This document shows positions 1-6,180 of a DNA stretch of 8,861 bases, in pieces; the first letter of the stretch is position 1; every line of letters begins with the position of its first letter. The DNA is taken from positions 1-8,861 of the forward strand of contig JAKAZF010000081.1 in the NCBI GenBank assembly GCA_021826605.1, given 5' to 3'. Both the position numbers and the translations under genes were made by a program. The DNA comes from Planctomycetota bacterium (GTDB taxonomy: Bacteria > Planctomycetota > Phycisphaerae > WQYP01). Under the pieces are notes generated by a model. The model was not told the DNA's origin. It did no database searches and saw only the letters and a list, made by a program, of their open reading frames with translations.

Positions 1-243
1 TCCGCGGGGTGCTGGTTTGATGATCATCACCACTATGTACCGGAACTGGATTTTCCGGAAATGTTAAAACTTACCGCCGACCGGCGGCCCGCCGCCTGGG
101 TAACAACCTCCAAAGACTGGGTTAAACTGCGGGCTTTTACTCCCCCGGTGCCGCTTTGGCATGTGCGTATTGCCGCCCGAATTACCGGAGTAGCCGGCGA
201 ATTATGGCGGCAGTCGCTGGCTGATTTAGCTGACAAAAAGTAA
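1..243 (+). CDS. lpxK: Tetraacyldisaccharide 4'-kinase LpxK, C-terminal fragment
   Basis: This is the last 80 codons of a gene that begins before the window; the frame is open from base 1 to the TAA at 241-243. The visible peptide has the LpxK tail signature: an F-D-D-H-H-H-Y segment (residues 6-12 of the fragment), then V-T-T-S-K-D-W-V-K-L about residues 35-44, matching the family's DHH-x-Y and TT-x-KD-x-VK pattern. LpxK is the inner-membrane kinase that phosphorylates the 4' position of the lipid A disaccharide precursor on its cytoplasmic face. The catalytic P-loop would lie upstream and cannot be checked. The stop is six bases before the hldE start, so the two are probably co-transcribed and perhaps translationally coupled. 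The pairing with heptose genes fits an LPS-making bacterium. Confidence 0.85.
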   Translation, partial: SAGCWFDDHHHYVPELDFPEMLKLTADRRPAAWVTTSKDWVKLRAFTPPVPLWHVRIAARITGVAGELWRQSLADLADKK

Positions 244-249
244 AGTGAT

Positions 250-1743
250 ATGATGATTCATCCATCCAGTGAATTACTTGCATCCGTTGAGGCCTTCGGC
301 CGGCCGCGTATTTTGGTGGTCGGCGATCTCATTTTGGATCAATATGTGTATGGCGACGCGGAACGCTTAAGCCCCGAAGCGCCGGTGCCGGTGGTGCGGG
401 AACGATATCGGCAAATGCGTGTCGGCGGTGCAGCCAATGTCGCGGTTTTTCTTGCGGCGTTGGGCGCTGTGCCGGTGCTGGCCGGCGTCATTGGAAACGA
501 CGCGTCTGGTGTCGCTTTGAAGGAGCTTCTGGCGGCGGCGCACGTCGATGCCAAGGCCGTGATCGCCGCAGCGGATCGCCCCACATCAACCAAAACGCGC
601 TTTATCGGTTTGGCCCAACATCGGCATCAGCAGCAGATGCTTCGCCTGGATCATGAAACGCTGGAGCCTGTTGATGCAGGTGTGGAGCAGCGACTGCTGG
701 CGGCTTTGGAAGCGGAAATTCCGTCGTGCCATCTGGTGTGCATTGAAGATTACAACAAGGGCCTGCTTTCCGATGCCGTGTGCCAAAAAATTATTTCCAT
801 GGCCCGCGCCGCGGGGCGGGAAGTGCTGGTCGATCCGGCGGCCATAAAAGATTATCGTCGCTACCATGGTGCTACGGCCATCACACCCAATCGCACGGAA
901 GCGGAACTGGCCGCCGGATGGCGATTGGAAAATTTTCAGGAGGAGGCCCCGCGCCTGGCGGCAACGCTTCTGGAGCAGTTAAATCTGGATGTGTGCGTTT
1001 TAACGCTGGACCGGCACGGCATGTATCGCCTGGAGCGGGGAAAACCGGGCGTGTTGCACCCCACGCGGCCGCGTAATGTCTATGACGTAACCGGAGCCGG
1101 TGATATGGTGCTGGCGATGCTGGCCATGGCCCGAGCCAATGGTGCGTCATGGAGCGTGGCGATGGACTTAGGAAATATTGCCGGCGGCCTGGAGGTGGAA
1201 AAATTTGGCTGTGTGCCTTTATCCCGTACGGAAATTGTGGATGAATTACTGCAAATGGATTCAGCACCCCGGCGAAAAATATTATCATTACCCCGGCTGC
1301 TGGAGCGCCTGCATTCCCGCCACAGCGCCCAGCGTATTGTATTTACCAACGGCGTATTTGATATTCTCCACGCGGGGCATGTTCAATATTTGAACTTTGC
1401 CCGCAGCCAGGGTGATGTGCTGGTGGTGGGGGTAAACTCGGATGAATCCGTCCGGCGGCTCAAAGGCCCGAGCCGGCCTGTTAATCCGCTGGAGGATCGC
1501 ATGGCGGTTTTGGCGGGCCTGGAGGCGGTGAATTTTGTTACCGCGTTTGAGCAAGACACGCCGCTGGAATTGATATCCGGGATAACCCCGGCGATATTGG
1601 TTAAAGGTGCCGATTATCAGGATAAGCCGGTGGTAGGGCGGGAATGGGTTGAAGCGGCGGGGGGCAAGGTGGTGCTGGCACCGTTTTTAGAAGGCCGCTC
1701 CACAACGCGGGTTGTGGAAAAATCACGGTCAGTCGCTGATTAG
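250..1743 (+). CDS. hldE: Bifunctional heptose-7-phosphate kinase / heptose-1-phosphate adenylyltransferase HldE
   Basis: This 497-residue protein has the two-domain HldE layout and a length close to the usual 475-500. Residues about 16-330 form a PfkB/ribokinase-type kinase, starting with RILVVGDLILD and carrying the GAGD anion-hole/catalytic motif at 282-285. Residues about 355-492 form a cytidylyltransferase-like domain with FTNGVFDILHAGH, whose HxGH nucleotide-binding motif is at 374-377. The kinase phosphorylates D-glycero-beta-D-manno-heptose 7-phosphate at C1; after GmhB removes the 7-phosphate, the second domain attaches AMP to give ADP-heptose for LPS core or other heptosylated glycans. 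Two adjacent ATGs at 250 and 253 are both possible starts. The Shine-Dalgarno is weak, so coupling to lpxK six bases upstream is likely. GmhA and HldD partners are not in the window. The assignment is secure. Confidence 0.97.
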   Translation: MMIHPSSELLASVEAFGRPRILVVGDLILDQYVYGDAERLSPEAPVPVVRERYRQMRVGGAANVAVFLAALGAVPVLAGVIGNDASGVALKELLAAAHVDAKAVIAAADRPTSTKTRFIGLAQHRHQQQMLRLDHETLEPVDAGVEQRLLAALEAEIPSCHLVCIEDYNKGLLSDAVCQKIISMARAAGREVLVDPAAIKDYRRYHGATAITPNRTEAELAAGWRLENFQEEAPRLAATLLEQLNLDVCVLTLDRHGMYRLERGKPGVLHPTRPRNVYDVTGAGDMVLAMLAMARANGASWSVAMDLGNIAGGLEVEKFGCVPLSRTEIVDELLQMDSAPRRKILSLPRLLERLHSRHSAQRIVFTNGVFDILHAGHVQYLNFARSQGDVLVVGVNSDESVRRLKGPSRPVNPLEDRMAVLAGLEAVNFVTAFEQDTPLELISGITPAILVKGADYQDKPVVGREWVEAAGGKVVLAPFLEGRSTTRVVEKSRSVAD

Positions 1744-1816
1744 CCGGCGGTGAAACAGGCGTTAATGGGCTGTCGGGATGATACCTGCGGCAAGATGTTC
1801 CAGAGAAGGTGTTATG

Positions 1817-2860
1817 ATGTCTGAACGTGCCGTTTTTCTGGATCGGGACAATACCATCATCGCCAATGACGGGTATCTTGGTGATGCTACCGGGGTTAAA
1901 CTGCTGCCCGGTGCCGCAGCGGCAATTGCTTCGCTACGGCGGTTGGGATTTCGCATCATTATCGTAAGCAATCAAAGCGGGGTAGCCCGGGGAATGTTTG
2001 ATGAAGCGGCGGTGGAAGCGGTTAATCAGGAGATGATTCGCCAACTCAAAGAACAGGCCGGTGCCCATGTGGATGCCAGCTATTACTGCCCCTATCATCC
2101 CGATGCGGTGGTGCCGGAATATAAATTGGACCATGAATGGCGCAAGCCCAAGCCCGGCATGCTGAAAGCCGCATGTGCGGATTTTAATCTGGATCTTGGG
2201 CAGTCCTGGATGATTGGCGATCAGCCGCGGGATGTGGCGGCCGGGGCCTTTGTGGGGTGCCGGACGATCCTGCTTTCGGATCCGGAAAAACTGATGGAAG
2301 GCCATGACAATGTGCCGGCTATTACACCGAATTTTATTGTGCGATCACTGGCGGATGCGGCGCGGATTATTCTGCGCGAAGGCAACAGTCCCAATCGTGA
2401 TCCGGCCCCGGTGCCGTTATTACCATTGGATGCCGCCGCAACTGCGGAAGATACGCCGGCACGCTCCGGCAGCTCGCCTGGCGGAAGCCTGCCCGCGGAT
2501 ACCGAAGCGCTGGCTGCGGCTGTCGCTGCAAAATTAACGCCTCACGCCGCCGAACCCATCAAACCGGTGCTGGAGGATATTCTTCAGCAACTGCGCAGTG
2601 CGCATAGAAATAGTGAGATCGCTGAATTTTCCCTTTCGCTGCTTCTGGCCACCGTTATTCAGGCTGTGGTTGTGCTGTGTCTGGTGCTGGGTGCCTGGGA
2701 TGCACTGACGGCAATCCACAGTGTCGCCACCGCACACAATCCTTACTGGTGGAATTATCGCATTTTATATCAGCTTACGGCGCTGGAATGGATGGCCGCA
2801 GGCTTGATCCTGCAGGTGATGGTCGTGGCGCTTTTACTGCGGTACCGCAATAAACAATAG
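1817..2860 (+). CDS. gmhB: D-glycero-D-manno-heptose-1,7-bisphosphate 7-phosphatase with C-terminal membrane extension
   Basis: Residues 1-185 are a HAD-superfamily GmhB: nucleophile motif FLDRDNT (D9, D11), motif II SNQSG at 51-55, RKPKPGM at 109-115 and the acidic GDQPRD motif at 134-139. It should remove the C7 phosphate between the two HldE steps, and it lies 73 bases after hldE. I chose ATG 1817 because AAGGTG at 1806-1811 gives normal ribosome spacing; ATG 1814 and the in-frame ATG 1778 are alternatives. Two features are odd. The family's zinc loop is altered: C91 is present, but the region reads CPYHP and then D-H-E-W before RKP, so at least two expected Cys ligands are replaced (H106, W108). 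The protein then continues about 160 residues beyond a normal GmhB through a Pro/Ala-rich linker (190-250), a short helix, and two hydrophobic segments about 271-297 and 323-342, suggesting anchoring in the inner membrane. The enzyme call is strong; the role of the tail is unknown. Confidence 0.93.
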   Translation: MSERAVFLDRDNTIIANDGYLGDATGVKLLPGAAAAIASLRRLGFRIIIVSNQSGVARGMFDEAAVEAVNQEMIRQLKEQAGAHVDASYYCPYHPDAVVPEYKLDHEWRKPKPGMLKAACADFNLDLGQSWMIGDQPRDVAAGAFVGCRTILLSDPEKLMEGHDNVPAITPNFIVRSLADAARIILREGNSPNRDPAPVPLLPLDAAATAEDTPARSGSSPGGSLPADTEALAAAVAAKLTPHAAEPIKPVLEDILQQLRSAHRNSEIAEFSLSLLLATVIQAVVVLCLVLGAWDALTAIHSVATAHNPYWWNYRILYQLTALEWMAAGLILQVMVVALLLRYRNKQ

Positions 2861-2883
2861 ATGGATCCCTGGAGATAGTCCCC

Positions 2884-3627
2884 ATGCCCGTTCGCCCTGT
2901 TATTGGTATATCCCCCGACAATCAAGCCGCCAACCAACCTGAACCTGTTTACGAACTCCCCGCGTTCTATGCCGGGGCGGTGGAAAAGGCTGGGGGAATT
3001 CCCGTCTTGCTGCCGCACACGGCGAATCCGGCGATGCAGGCCGCTTACATGGACATGATCGACGGCCTGCTGATCCCCGGGGGTAACGACCTTGATCCGG
3101 CGCTTTATGGTCAGGCTCCGCACCTGACCCTGCGCCCCTTGGATTTGCTGCGCCAGAAATTTGATCTGGCGATGCTGGCTCTGGCGCAGGAGCGGAATAT
3201 GCCGACGTTGGGAATATGTTTGGGGTGTCAGGCGATGAATGTGCAGCGCGGCGGTTCGCTGCATCAGTACCTGCCCGAACTGCAACGTGCCAACCCGCTC
3301 GCTCACGCCGCTAATCCGGCGGATTCAACTGACAAAAATGTCTGGCACAATGTATCGCTGGTGCGCCAGTCAAGGATGCGCGCTATACTTAAGTCTGATG
3401 ACGTAGTCGTCAACAGCCGCCATCGGCAGGCGGTTGACCGCTTGGGCACCGGACTGGCAATGTGTGCTACCAGTCCCGATGGCGTAATAGAGGCAATAGA
3501 AGATGACAGCTTGAAATTCTGGATTGGTGTGCAATGGCACGCCGAAACGCTCACTGAATCGCCGCACGGGGAACTGTTTAATGCGTTTGTTGCCGCAGCG
3601 GCGCTGAAACTTAACCAATCAAACTGA
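2884..3627 (+). CDS. Class-I glutamine amidotransferase-like hydrolase, peptidase C26 / PuuD type
   Basis: This 247-residue cytoplasmic protein has the gamma-glutamyl hydrolase fold signatures in order: an N-terminal PVIGIS strand, LLIPGGNDLDP at 62-72, the nucleophile elbow GICLGCQAMNV with Cys112, and VQWHAE near the C-terminus giving His219 and Glu221. The Cys-His-Glu triad is therefore complete. Family members cleave gamma-glutamyl amide bonds, for example gamma-glutamyl-GABA in putrescine breakdown (PuuD). No other polyamine gene is nearby, so the substrate should be left open and I give no gene symbol. GGAG at 2871-2874 lies nine bases before the ATG. The gene follows gmhB by 23 bases and precedes the thioredoxin-like gene by 15, so it looks like part of the same transcript. 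A second Cys (C115) sits three residues after the nucleophile, where the family is variable. Confidence 0.85.
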   Translation: MPVRPVIGISPDNQAANQPEPVYELPAFYAGAVEKAGGIPVLLPHTANPAMQAAYMDMIDGLLIPGGNDLDPALYGQAPHLTLRPLDLLRQKFDLAMLALAQERNMPTLGICLGCQAMNVQRGGSLHQYLPELQRANPLAHAANPADSTDKNVWHNVSLVRQSRMRAILKSDDVVVNSRHRQAVDRLGTGLAMCATSPDGVIEAIEDDSLKFWIGVQWHAETLTESPHGELFNAFVAAAALKLNQSN

Positions 3628-3642
3628 CAGGAGGCATTAGGT

Positions 3643-4239
3643 ATGTCCTTTAATTTCAAATCCTTTTTTACTGATGCGTTACCCTATGATCAAGTGCTGC
3701 AGCAGTGTGCGAATTCCGAGCAGCGCCTGCGCTGGCAGAATCTTTATGACAGTGTGGTGCTGACGCCGCAGCAGAAATCTCTGCTGCAGGGTTTTCGCAG
3801 GAAAATGGACGTGTTGTGTCTGGTGGGTGTCTGGTGCGGTGACTGCGTAAACGCCTGTCCCATTTTTCAGCGATTCGCCGAGCTTACGAACACCATTGAT
3901 CTGCGCTTTGTAAACCGTGATCAGAAATTTGATCCTGCCGCCTCCGATCCCGGAACGCAGTTGGCCAATGAATTGTCCATCTGCGGCGGACCTCGTGTGC
4001 CGGTGCTGGTATTTCTTTCGCAGGACGGCTTTGAATGTGAGCGTTTTGGGGAACGCACGCTGGCCACGTATCGCTCCAAGGTGGCTGCCATGCAGGGGGC
4101 TACGTGTTCCACGGGGCTATTTGGTCCGCCCGCGGATTTGCTGCAAGCCAACATCGCGGAATGGTTAACGCATTTCGAGCGGGTCCAACTGATGCTGCAA
4201 ACCAGCCCGCGGTTAATGCGCCTGAATGGTGAAGCGTGA
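3643..4239 (+). CDS. Thioredoxin-fold family protein with WCGDC active site
   Basis: The protein has 198 residues and no signal peptide or membrane segment, so it is expected in the cytoplasm. A helical N-terminal part of about 55 residues precedes a thioredoxin-like core. The strand LCLVGVW leads into W64-C65-G66-D67-C68, a CxxC redox site with a GD dipeptide instead of the classical GP. A VP pair at 119-120 supplies the cis-proline expected opposite the active site. The combination resembles the Thioredoxin_9 type of family rather than TrxA; this is recognition from motifs, not a search result. It probably reduces or exchanges disulfides of an unknown partner. AGGAGG at 3629-3634 is the strongest ribosome binding site in the window, eight bases before the start, so translation may be high. 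It follows the C26 hydrolase by 15 bases. Confidence 0.82.
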   Translation: MSFNFKSFFTDALPYDQVLQQCANSEQRLRWQNLYDSVVLTPQQKSLLQGFRRKMDVLCLVGVWCGDCVNACPIFQRFAELTNTIDLRFVNRDQKFDPAASDPGTQLANELSICGGPRVPVLVFLSQDGFECERFGERTLATYRSKVAAMQGATCSTGLFGPPADLLQANIAEWLTHFERVQLMLQTSPRLMRLNGEA

Positions 4240-4330
4240 CGCAGGGCCGACGCAGCGCACTGTACATAAGTCCCCGGCTGGTGCACAATAGATACCGGCC
4301 ACGGACGGTACTGAAGTTGGATGGTTATCC

Positions 4331-4834
4331 ATGCGTCGCATTAAACATACGAACAAATTTCTGGTTATGCCCTTCATTTTAAGTGTGGGTGTCATAAGCT
4401 GGGCGGTTTTGCTGGCGTCGCTGCTGGCGGTGGCGCTGATTGTTCTTTCCCCGGCGATTCACGATATGCATCAGGCGCAGGTGACGCGCAACAATCTCCG
4501 CGCTACGCTGGCGTTAATCAACGAAAAAATTGCCCTGCAAAATCATTTTATCAAGCTGGCGGATACCGATCAGCGGCTCATGCAACGCCTGGCGGACCGG
4601 CAGTTAAACATCGTGAACCCCAATGAACAAGTGCTCCCCCTGGCCAACGACACCCGCCCGCGCGATGTTCAAAGCCTGATTGATGAGGCCCTGAAACCCA
4701 TCGAACCCAAGCCCGTACCCCCCGTCCCCTGGATTATCAACATCGTCCGATTTAATGCCATCCGCGGACCGCTGATAATTTTGGCCTTGTTTGGTTTTGT
4801 CGTAGCATTTCTGCTGGATATCCGGCGGACTTAA
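4331..4834 (+). CDS. Hypothetical two-TM protein with periplasmic coiled-coil loop
   Basis: I do not recognise a named family. The 167-residue product starts with a basic stretch (MRRIKHTNK), then a long hydrophobic segment about 11-40. A charged, Gln/Leu-rich helical region follows (about 44-92, likely coiled coil), then a Pro-rich stretch EPKPVPPVP around 125-133, and a second hydrophobic segment about 146-163 ending in DIRRT. Positive charges at both ends predict both termini in the cytoplasm and about 100 residues outside the inner membrane. The start is the first ATG before the basic N-terminus; the ribosome site is weak (GGATGG about eight bases upstream). It lies 91 bases after the thioredoxin-like gene, so it may be the last gene of the operon or have its own promoter. 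Composition matches its neighbours, which supports a real gene. Confidence 0.75.
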   Translation: MRRIKHTNKFLVMPFILSVGVISWAVLLASLLAVALIVLSPAIHDMHQAQVTRNNLRATLALINEKIALQNHFIKLADTDQRLMQRLADRQLNIVNPNEQVLPLANDTRPRDVQSLIDEALKPIEPKPVPPVPWIINIVRFNAIRGPLIILALFGFVVAFLLDIRRT

Positions 4835-5092
4835 CCGATGGGCGGGCCTAGGTTACGGGGACAGGGTACAGTTGCAGGGGACGGTCTTTCGGGGATGGGC
4901 CGGTTGGCGGCTGGCGGGCTATGTGATGCGTTGGACGATTTTTTGTTGTTTGAGAAAATCGAAGTGTGCACAGAGACGTTTGGCAAGGGATTTGTGTCGC
5001 ATCAGTACGCCTACTTCGATATTTCTTTTTACATGCAGCGGCGGCAGGCTACTCGGGGAGAGTAACGCGATAATGAGTGCTTTTATACCGAC
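4835..5092. other. Spacer with no convincing gene; possible remnant sequence
   Basis: An open frame of 75 codons (4838-5065, +) exists here, with a coding-looking second half (around FEKIEVCTETFGKGF) but a low-complexity Gly/Arg-rich start and no ribosome binding site. It could be the decayed end of a lost gene. Two GGGGAC copies occur at 4857-4862 and 4877-4882. I see no strong rho-independent terminator for the upstream operon. Confidence 0.3.
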
Positions 5093-5163
5093 TGGAGACG
5101 AGGGGAATCGAACCCCCATCTGCGCATTGCGAACGCGCCGTCCTCCCATTGAACGACGTCCCC
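5093..5163 (-). tRNA. tRNA-Ala, anticodon CGC
   Basis: The reverse strand folds into a complete 71-nt cloverleaf. The acceptor is GGGGACG against CGTCTCC with a G3:U70 wobble pair, the main alanine identity element. The D arm is GTTC-AATGGGA-GGAC. The anticodon stem GCGCG/TGCGC closes the loop TTCGCAA, giving anticodon CGC, which reads GCG. The variable loop is four bases, and the T arm is GGGGG-TTCGATT-CCCCT. The discriminator is A and the CCA end is not encoded. Anticodon and identity pair agree, so the alanine call is firm. It is transcribed in the same direction as ruvX and manC, but a promoter of its own is visible just upstream. Confidence 0.96.
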
Positions 5164-5176
5164 CGGTACAGGTACT

Positions 5177-5205
5177 AAATTAACGGATGCGGGGGGGTTA
5201 AGCAA
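5177..5205 (-). promoter_or_regulatory. Candidate sigma70 promoter of tRNA-Ala
   Basis: On the minus strand TTGCTT (5205-5200) and TAATTT (5182-5177) are separated by exactly 17 bases. Transcription would begin a few bases before the tRNA 5' end at 5163. The spacer contains a run of seven C. The match is good but not perfect, and it is inferred from sequence alone. Confidence 0.5.
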
Positions 5206-5280
5206 GTGTCGGGCTTGAAAGTGTGGGGCGGGGCGTGGCAATTTTTCCGGGCAACGCGCCGTGCGGATAAACTTCACATA

Positions 5281-5386
5281 GCCGCCGGCTCGGCCGGTGG
5301 TGCAACCCCCGGAAAAGGTGTCAGGTACCTTTTACGAGGATGCAGGAGTTAGAAATTAGAAGGTATGAAAGCGCCCGGCCTCGCAT
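5281..5386 (-). repeat. Composite hairpin repeat, left inverted arm (downstream of ruvX)
   Basis: Read on the minus strand, this 106-base block matches 5959-6064 on the plus strand with no gaps and four mismatches by eye. In minus-strand order it holds a GC-rich link, a TTCTAAT/TTCTAAC stretch, the hairpin of AAAAGGT, ACCTGAC and ACCTTTT (5333-5313), and a second hairpin CCGGC-CGA-GCCGG. Weaker similarity continues outward to about 5249. It lies just after the 3' end of ruvX, beyond the 7-bp array. Confidence 0.92.
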
Positions 5387-5477
5387 AATGCAAGATGCTA
5401 AATGCCCGATGCTAAATGCCCGATGCTAAATGCTAAATTCCAGGTTCCAGATTCCAGGTTCTACATTCCAGGTTCTT
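5387..5477. repeat. Degenerate 7-bp tandem array, 13 units, overlapping the ruvX 3' end
   Basis: Thirteen consecutive 7-mers run in one unbroken register. On the plus strand they begin AATGCAA, GATGCTA, AATGCCC, alternate between GATGCTA and AATGCCC types, and change at 5436 to AATTCCA, GGTTCCA and GATTCCA types. Both halves share a T in third position. The last units lie inside ruvX: the unit at 5457-5463 contains the stop codon (TAG on the minus strand), and the following units encode its final residues. The period of 7 is not a multiple of 3, so this is not a protein repeat. Confidence 0.88.
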
Positions 5478-5889
5478 CGCCAAGGGCGGCCAGGTAATCG
5501 GTGAGGATTTGGGCGGCGGCGATGGCGTCGATGCGGCGGCGTTTTTGCAGGCGGGTGTATTGGCCGGCGATGCGGGATTCGGCGGCGAAGGTGCTCAGGC
5601 GTTCGTCTACGCGGACAATGTGTTTGCCCGTGGCGGCTTCGAGCAGGGCGATAATTTTTTGGGTGATGCGCACGCGTGGGCCGGCCGTGCCGTCCATATT
5701 CAGGGGCAGGCCGCAGATGAGAATGTCGATTTGTTCCTGTTCCACGATGCGCTGGATGGCTGCGACGAGTTGAGTTTCAGTAAGATTTTCCAGTAATGCA
5801 AACGGTGTGGCCAGACGCGTATCGGTATCGGCGATGGCCAAGCCGGTGCGTTTGTCTCCGAGGTCGATTGCCATGATTCGTTGTGACAT
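5461..5889 (-). CDS. ruvX: RuvX/YqgF-family putative pre-16S rRNA nuclease
   Basis: The 142-residue product is a normal-length YqgF/RuvX protein with an RNase H-like fold. Visible motifs are AIDLGDKRTGLAIAD at 7-21 (D9 being the expected first catalytic acid), ICGLPLNMDGTAGPR around 58-72, VDERLST around 97-103 and a C-terminal K-R-R-x-I-D-A-I-A-A stretch that supplies the last acidic residue. The family acts in cytoplasmic maturation of the 16S rRNA 5' end and was earlier proposed as a Holliday-junction resolvase. AAGGAA (minus strand, 5901-5896) precedes the ATG by six bases. The surroundings are unusual: the gene is framed on both sides by mirror-image copies of a composite repeat, and its last five residues (EEPGM) and stop codon lie in a 7-bp repeat array, so its native C-terminus may have been replaced. 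The key motifs are intact and the gene looks functional. Confidence 0.95.
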   Translation of the reverse strand: MSQRIMAIDLGDKRTGLAIADTDTRLATPFALLENLTETQLVAAIQRIVEQEQIDILICGLPLNMDGTAGPRVRITQKIIALLEAATGKHIVRVDERLSTFAAESRIAGQYTRLQKRRRIDAIAAAQILTDYLAALGEEPGM

Positions 5890-5902
5890 AGTACGTTCCT
5901 TG

Positions 5903-5958
5903 CGGAAGCTGGAACCTGGAATTTAGCATTTAGCATCTTGCATTTAGCATCTTGCATT
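5903..5958. repeat. Degenerate 7-bp tandem array, 8 units, just upstream of ruvX
   Basis: Eight 7-mers lie in register on the plus strand: CGGAAGC, TGGAACC and TGGAATT, followed by TAGCATT, TAGCATC and TTGCATT types. It is the inverted counterpart of the 5387-5477 array but lacks two internal units (GGGCATT plus TAGCATC in this orientation). It ends directly before the ruvX ribosome binding site. Read toward ruvX, units produce TGCTAAAT strings that resemble an extended -10 element; promoter activity is speculative. Confidence 0.88.
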
Positions 5959-6064
5959 ATGCGAGGCCCGGCGCTTTCATACCTTCTAATTTCTAACTCC
6001 TGCGTCCTCGTAAAAGGTACCTGACACCTTTTTCGGGGGTTGCACCACCGGCTGAGCCGGCGGC
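5959..6064 (+). repeat. Composite hairpin repeat, right inverted arm (upstream of ruvX)
   Basis: This is the mirror partner of 5281-5386. It carries TTCTAAT and TTCTAAC units at 5984-5997, the AAAAGGT/ACCTTTT hairpin at 6012-6032 with loop ACCTGAC, and the hairpin CCGGC-TGA-GCCGG at 6049-6061. From 6001 to 6079 it also matches 7381-7459 in direct orientation with five mismatches in 79. It sits between the manC 3' end and ruvX. Confidence 0.92.
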
Positions 6065-6098
6065 TTTGTGGAGTATCGGCGCGCTGTGCCGGGCCGTG

Positions 6099-6172
6099 TT
6101 CTAACTTCTAACTCCTCGTTTCTATTCTTTACTCATTCAATCACTGTAACCGGTCCTCTGTAACCTGTAACC
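6099..6172. repeat. Degenerate 7-bp array between repeat arm and manC
   Basis: Two TTCTAAC units (6099-6112) start a decayed array, and three TGTAACC units lie at 6145, 6159 and 6166, spaced by 14 and 7 bases. The middle is degenerate. It ends eight bases before the manC stop codon. Confidence 0.65.
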
Positions 6173-6180
6173 CTTCGCGG

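Noticed and set aside
1778..1816. Upstream start of gmhB at 1778
   Set aside because: The added 13 residues precede the usual MSERAVFLDRD start and no ribosome site fits, while AAGGTG fits ATG 1817.
5083..5277. Minus-strand frame over the tRNA
   Set aside because: It covers the tRNA gene and its promoter region; no support as protein coding.
5387..5477. CRISPR-like array
   Set aside because: Units are 7 bp with no unique spacers and no cas gene is present.
5501..5796. Plus-strand open frames inside ruvX
   Set aside because: They are antisense to a gene with all RuvX motifs and have no recognisable family features.
6012..6032. Rho-independent terminator
   Set aside because: The stem is AT-rich and weak, U runs occur on both sides, and two of four copies lie in a divergent region where neither gene needs one.
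5249..6098. Insertion sequence with ruvX as transposase
   Set aside because: RuvX has an RNase H-like fold, but the motifs are those of the housekeeping YqgF family, and I saw no target-site duplication.
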